Source of the DNA: an uncultured Lachnospiraceae bacterium | GTDB lineage: Bacteria; Bacillota; Clostridia; Lachnospirales; Lachnospiraceae | Length of the DNA: 33,276 bases | NCBI GenBank assembly: GCA_902781215.1 | Contig: CACZIO010000036.1 | Coordinates: forward strand, 1 to 33,276 | Direction: 5' to 3' | Shown here: piece after piece, positions 33,219 through 33,276 of the stretch | Layout of the letters: each line of letters opens with the position of its first letter | Numbering within the stretch: position 1 is the first letter of the stretch | Made by a program: the position numbers and the translations under genes | The notes under the pieces: generated by a model | Database searches by the model: none | What the model was told of the DNA's origin: nothing | What the model saw: only the letters and a program-made list of their open reading frames with translations

Positions 33219-33276
33219 GCAATTTTTTGCCAGCTTATGCCGCGTTTTGCCTTATTTTATGCGGGTTTCCGCGATT

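Overview
The window looks like a chromosomal segment of a Gram-positive gut Clostridium, most likely a Lachnospiraceae member. The grounds are two giant LPXTG-type surface proteins that share the N-terminal block ending TYALVLPAITME, Cna-B and VWA domains, AGGAGG-type ribosome sites, and clostridial versions of YgiQ, RecD2 and COG2509. Every gene I can firmly support lies on the minus strand, so transcription runs right to left. No rRNA, tRNA, CRISPR array or insertion sequence was seen.

Left edge (1-530): the 5' end of a phi13-type phage major tail protein gene runs out of the window. Beside it is an abrupt junction with a 27-codon plus-strand reading frame that has its own terminator. Convergent to that lies the terminator of the first giant gene.

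Surface-protein locus (532-23475): two paralogous giant adhesins of 3583 and 3091 residues. Both have a membrane segment, a Cys/His-repeat block with 12 cysteines, acidic linkers, a VWA domain, Cna-B/SpaA-type repeats and a C-terminal LPNTG or LPNSG sortase signal. Their ends and parts of their 5' leaders are homologous, but central modules have been swapped. Between them sits an AAA-ATPase-like/PD-(D/E)XK protein gene, bounded by a strong terminator, a fold-back inverted repeat and short operator-like repeats. No sortase gene is present, so the anchoring sortase must be encoded elsewhere.

Right part (23476-33276): a small two-helix membrane protein, then a probable operon read HD-domain protein > YgiQ radical SAM > COG2509 flavoprotein > RecD2 helicase. 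Upstream are a YkuD-type L,D-transpeptidase lipoprotein and a low-molecular-weight protein tyrosine phosphatase. These are ordinary core genes, with low-complexity inserts in three of them.

The most unusual signal outside the adhesins is that several unrelated genes have their stop-codon region, or the sequence just after it, duplicated directly downstream. The clearest cases are the membrane protein (a roughly 48-bp tandem array), recD2 and the COG2509 gene. A branched, possibly switch-like RNA structure lies before the HD gene.
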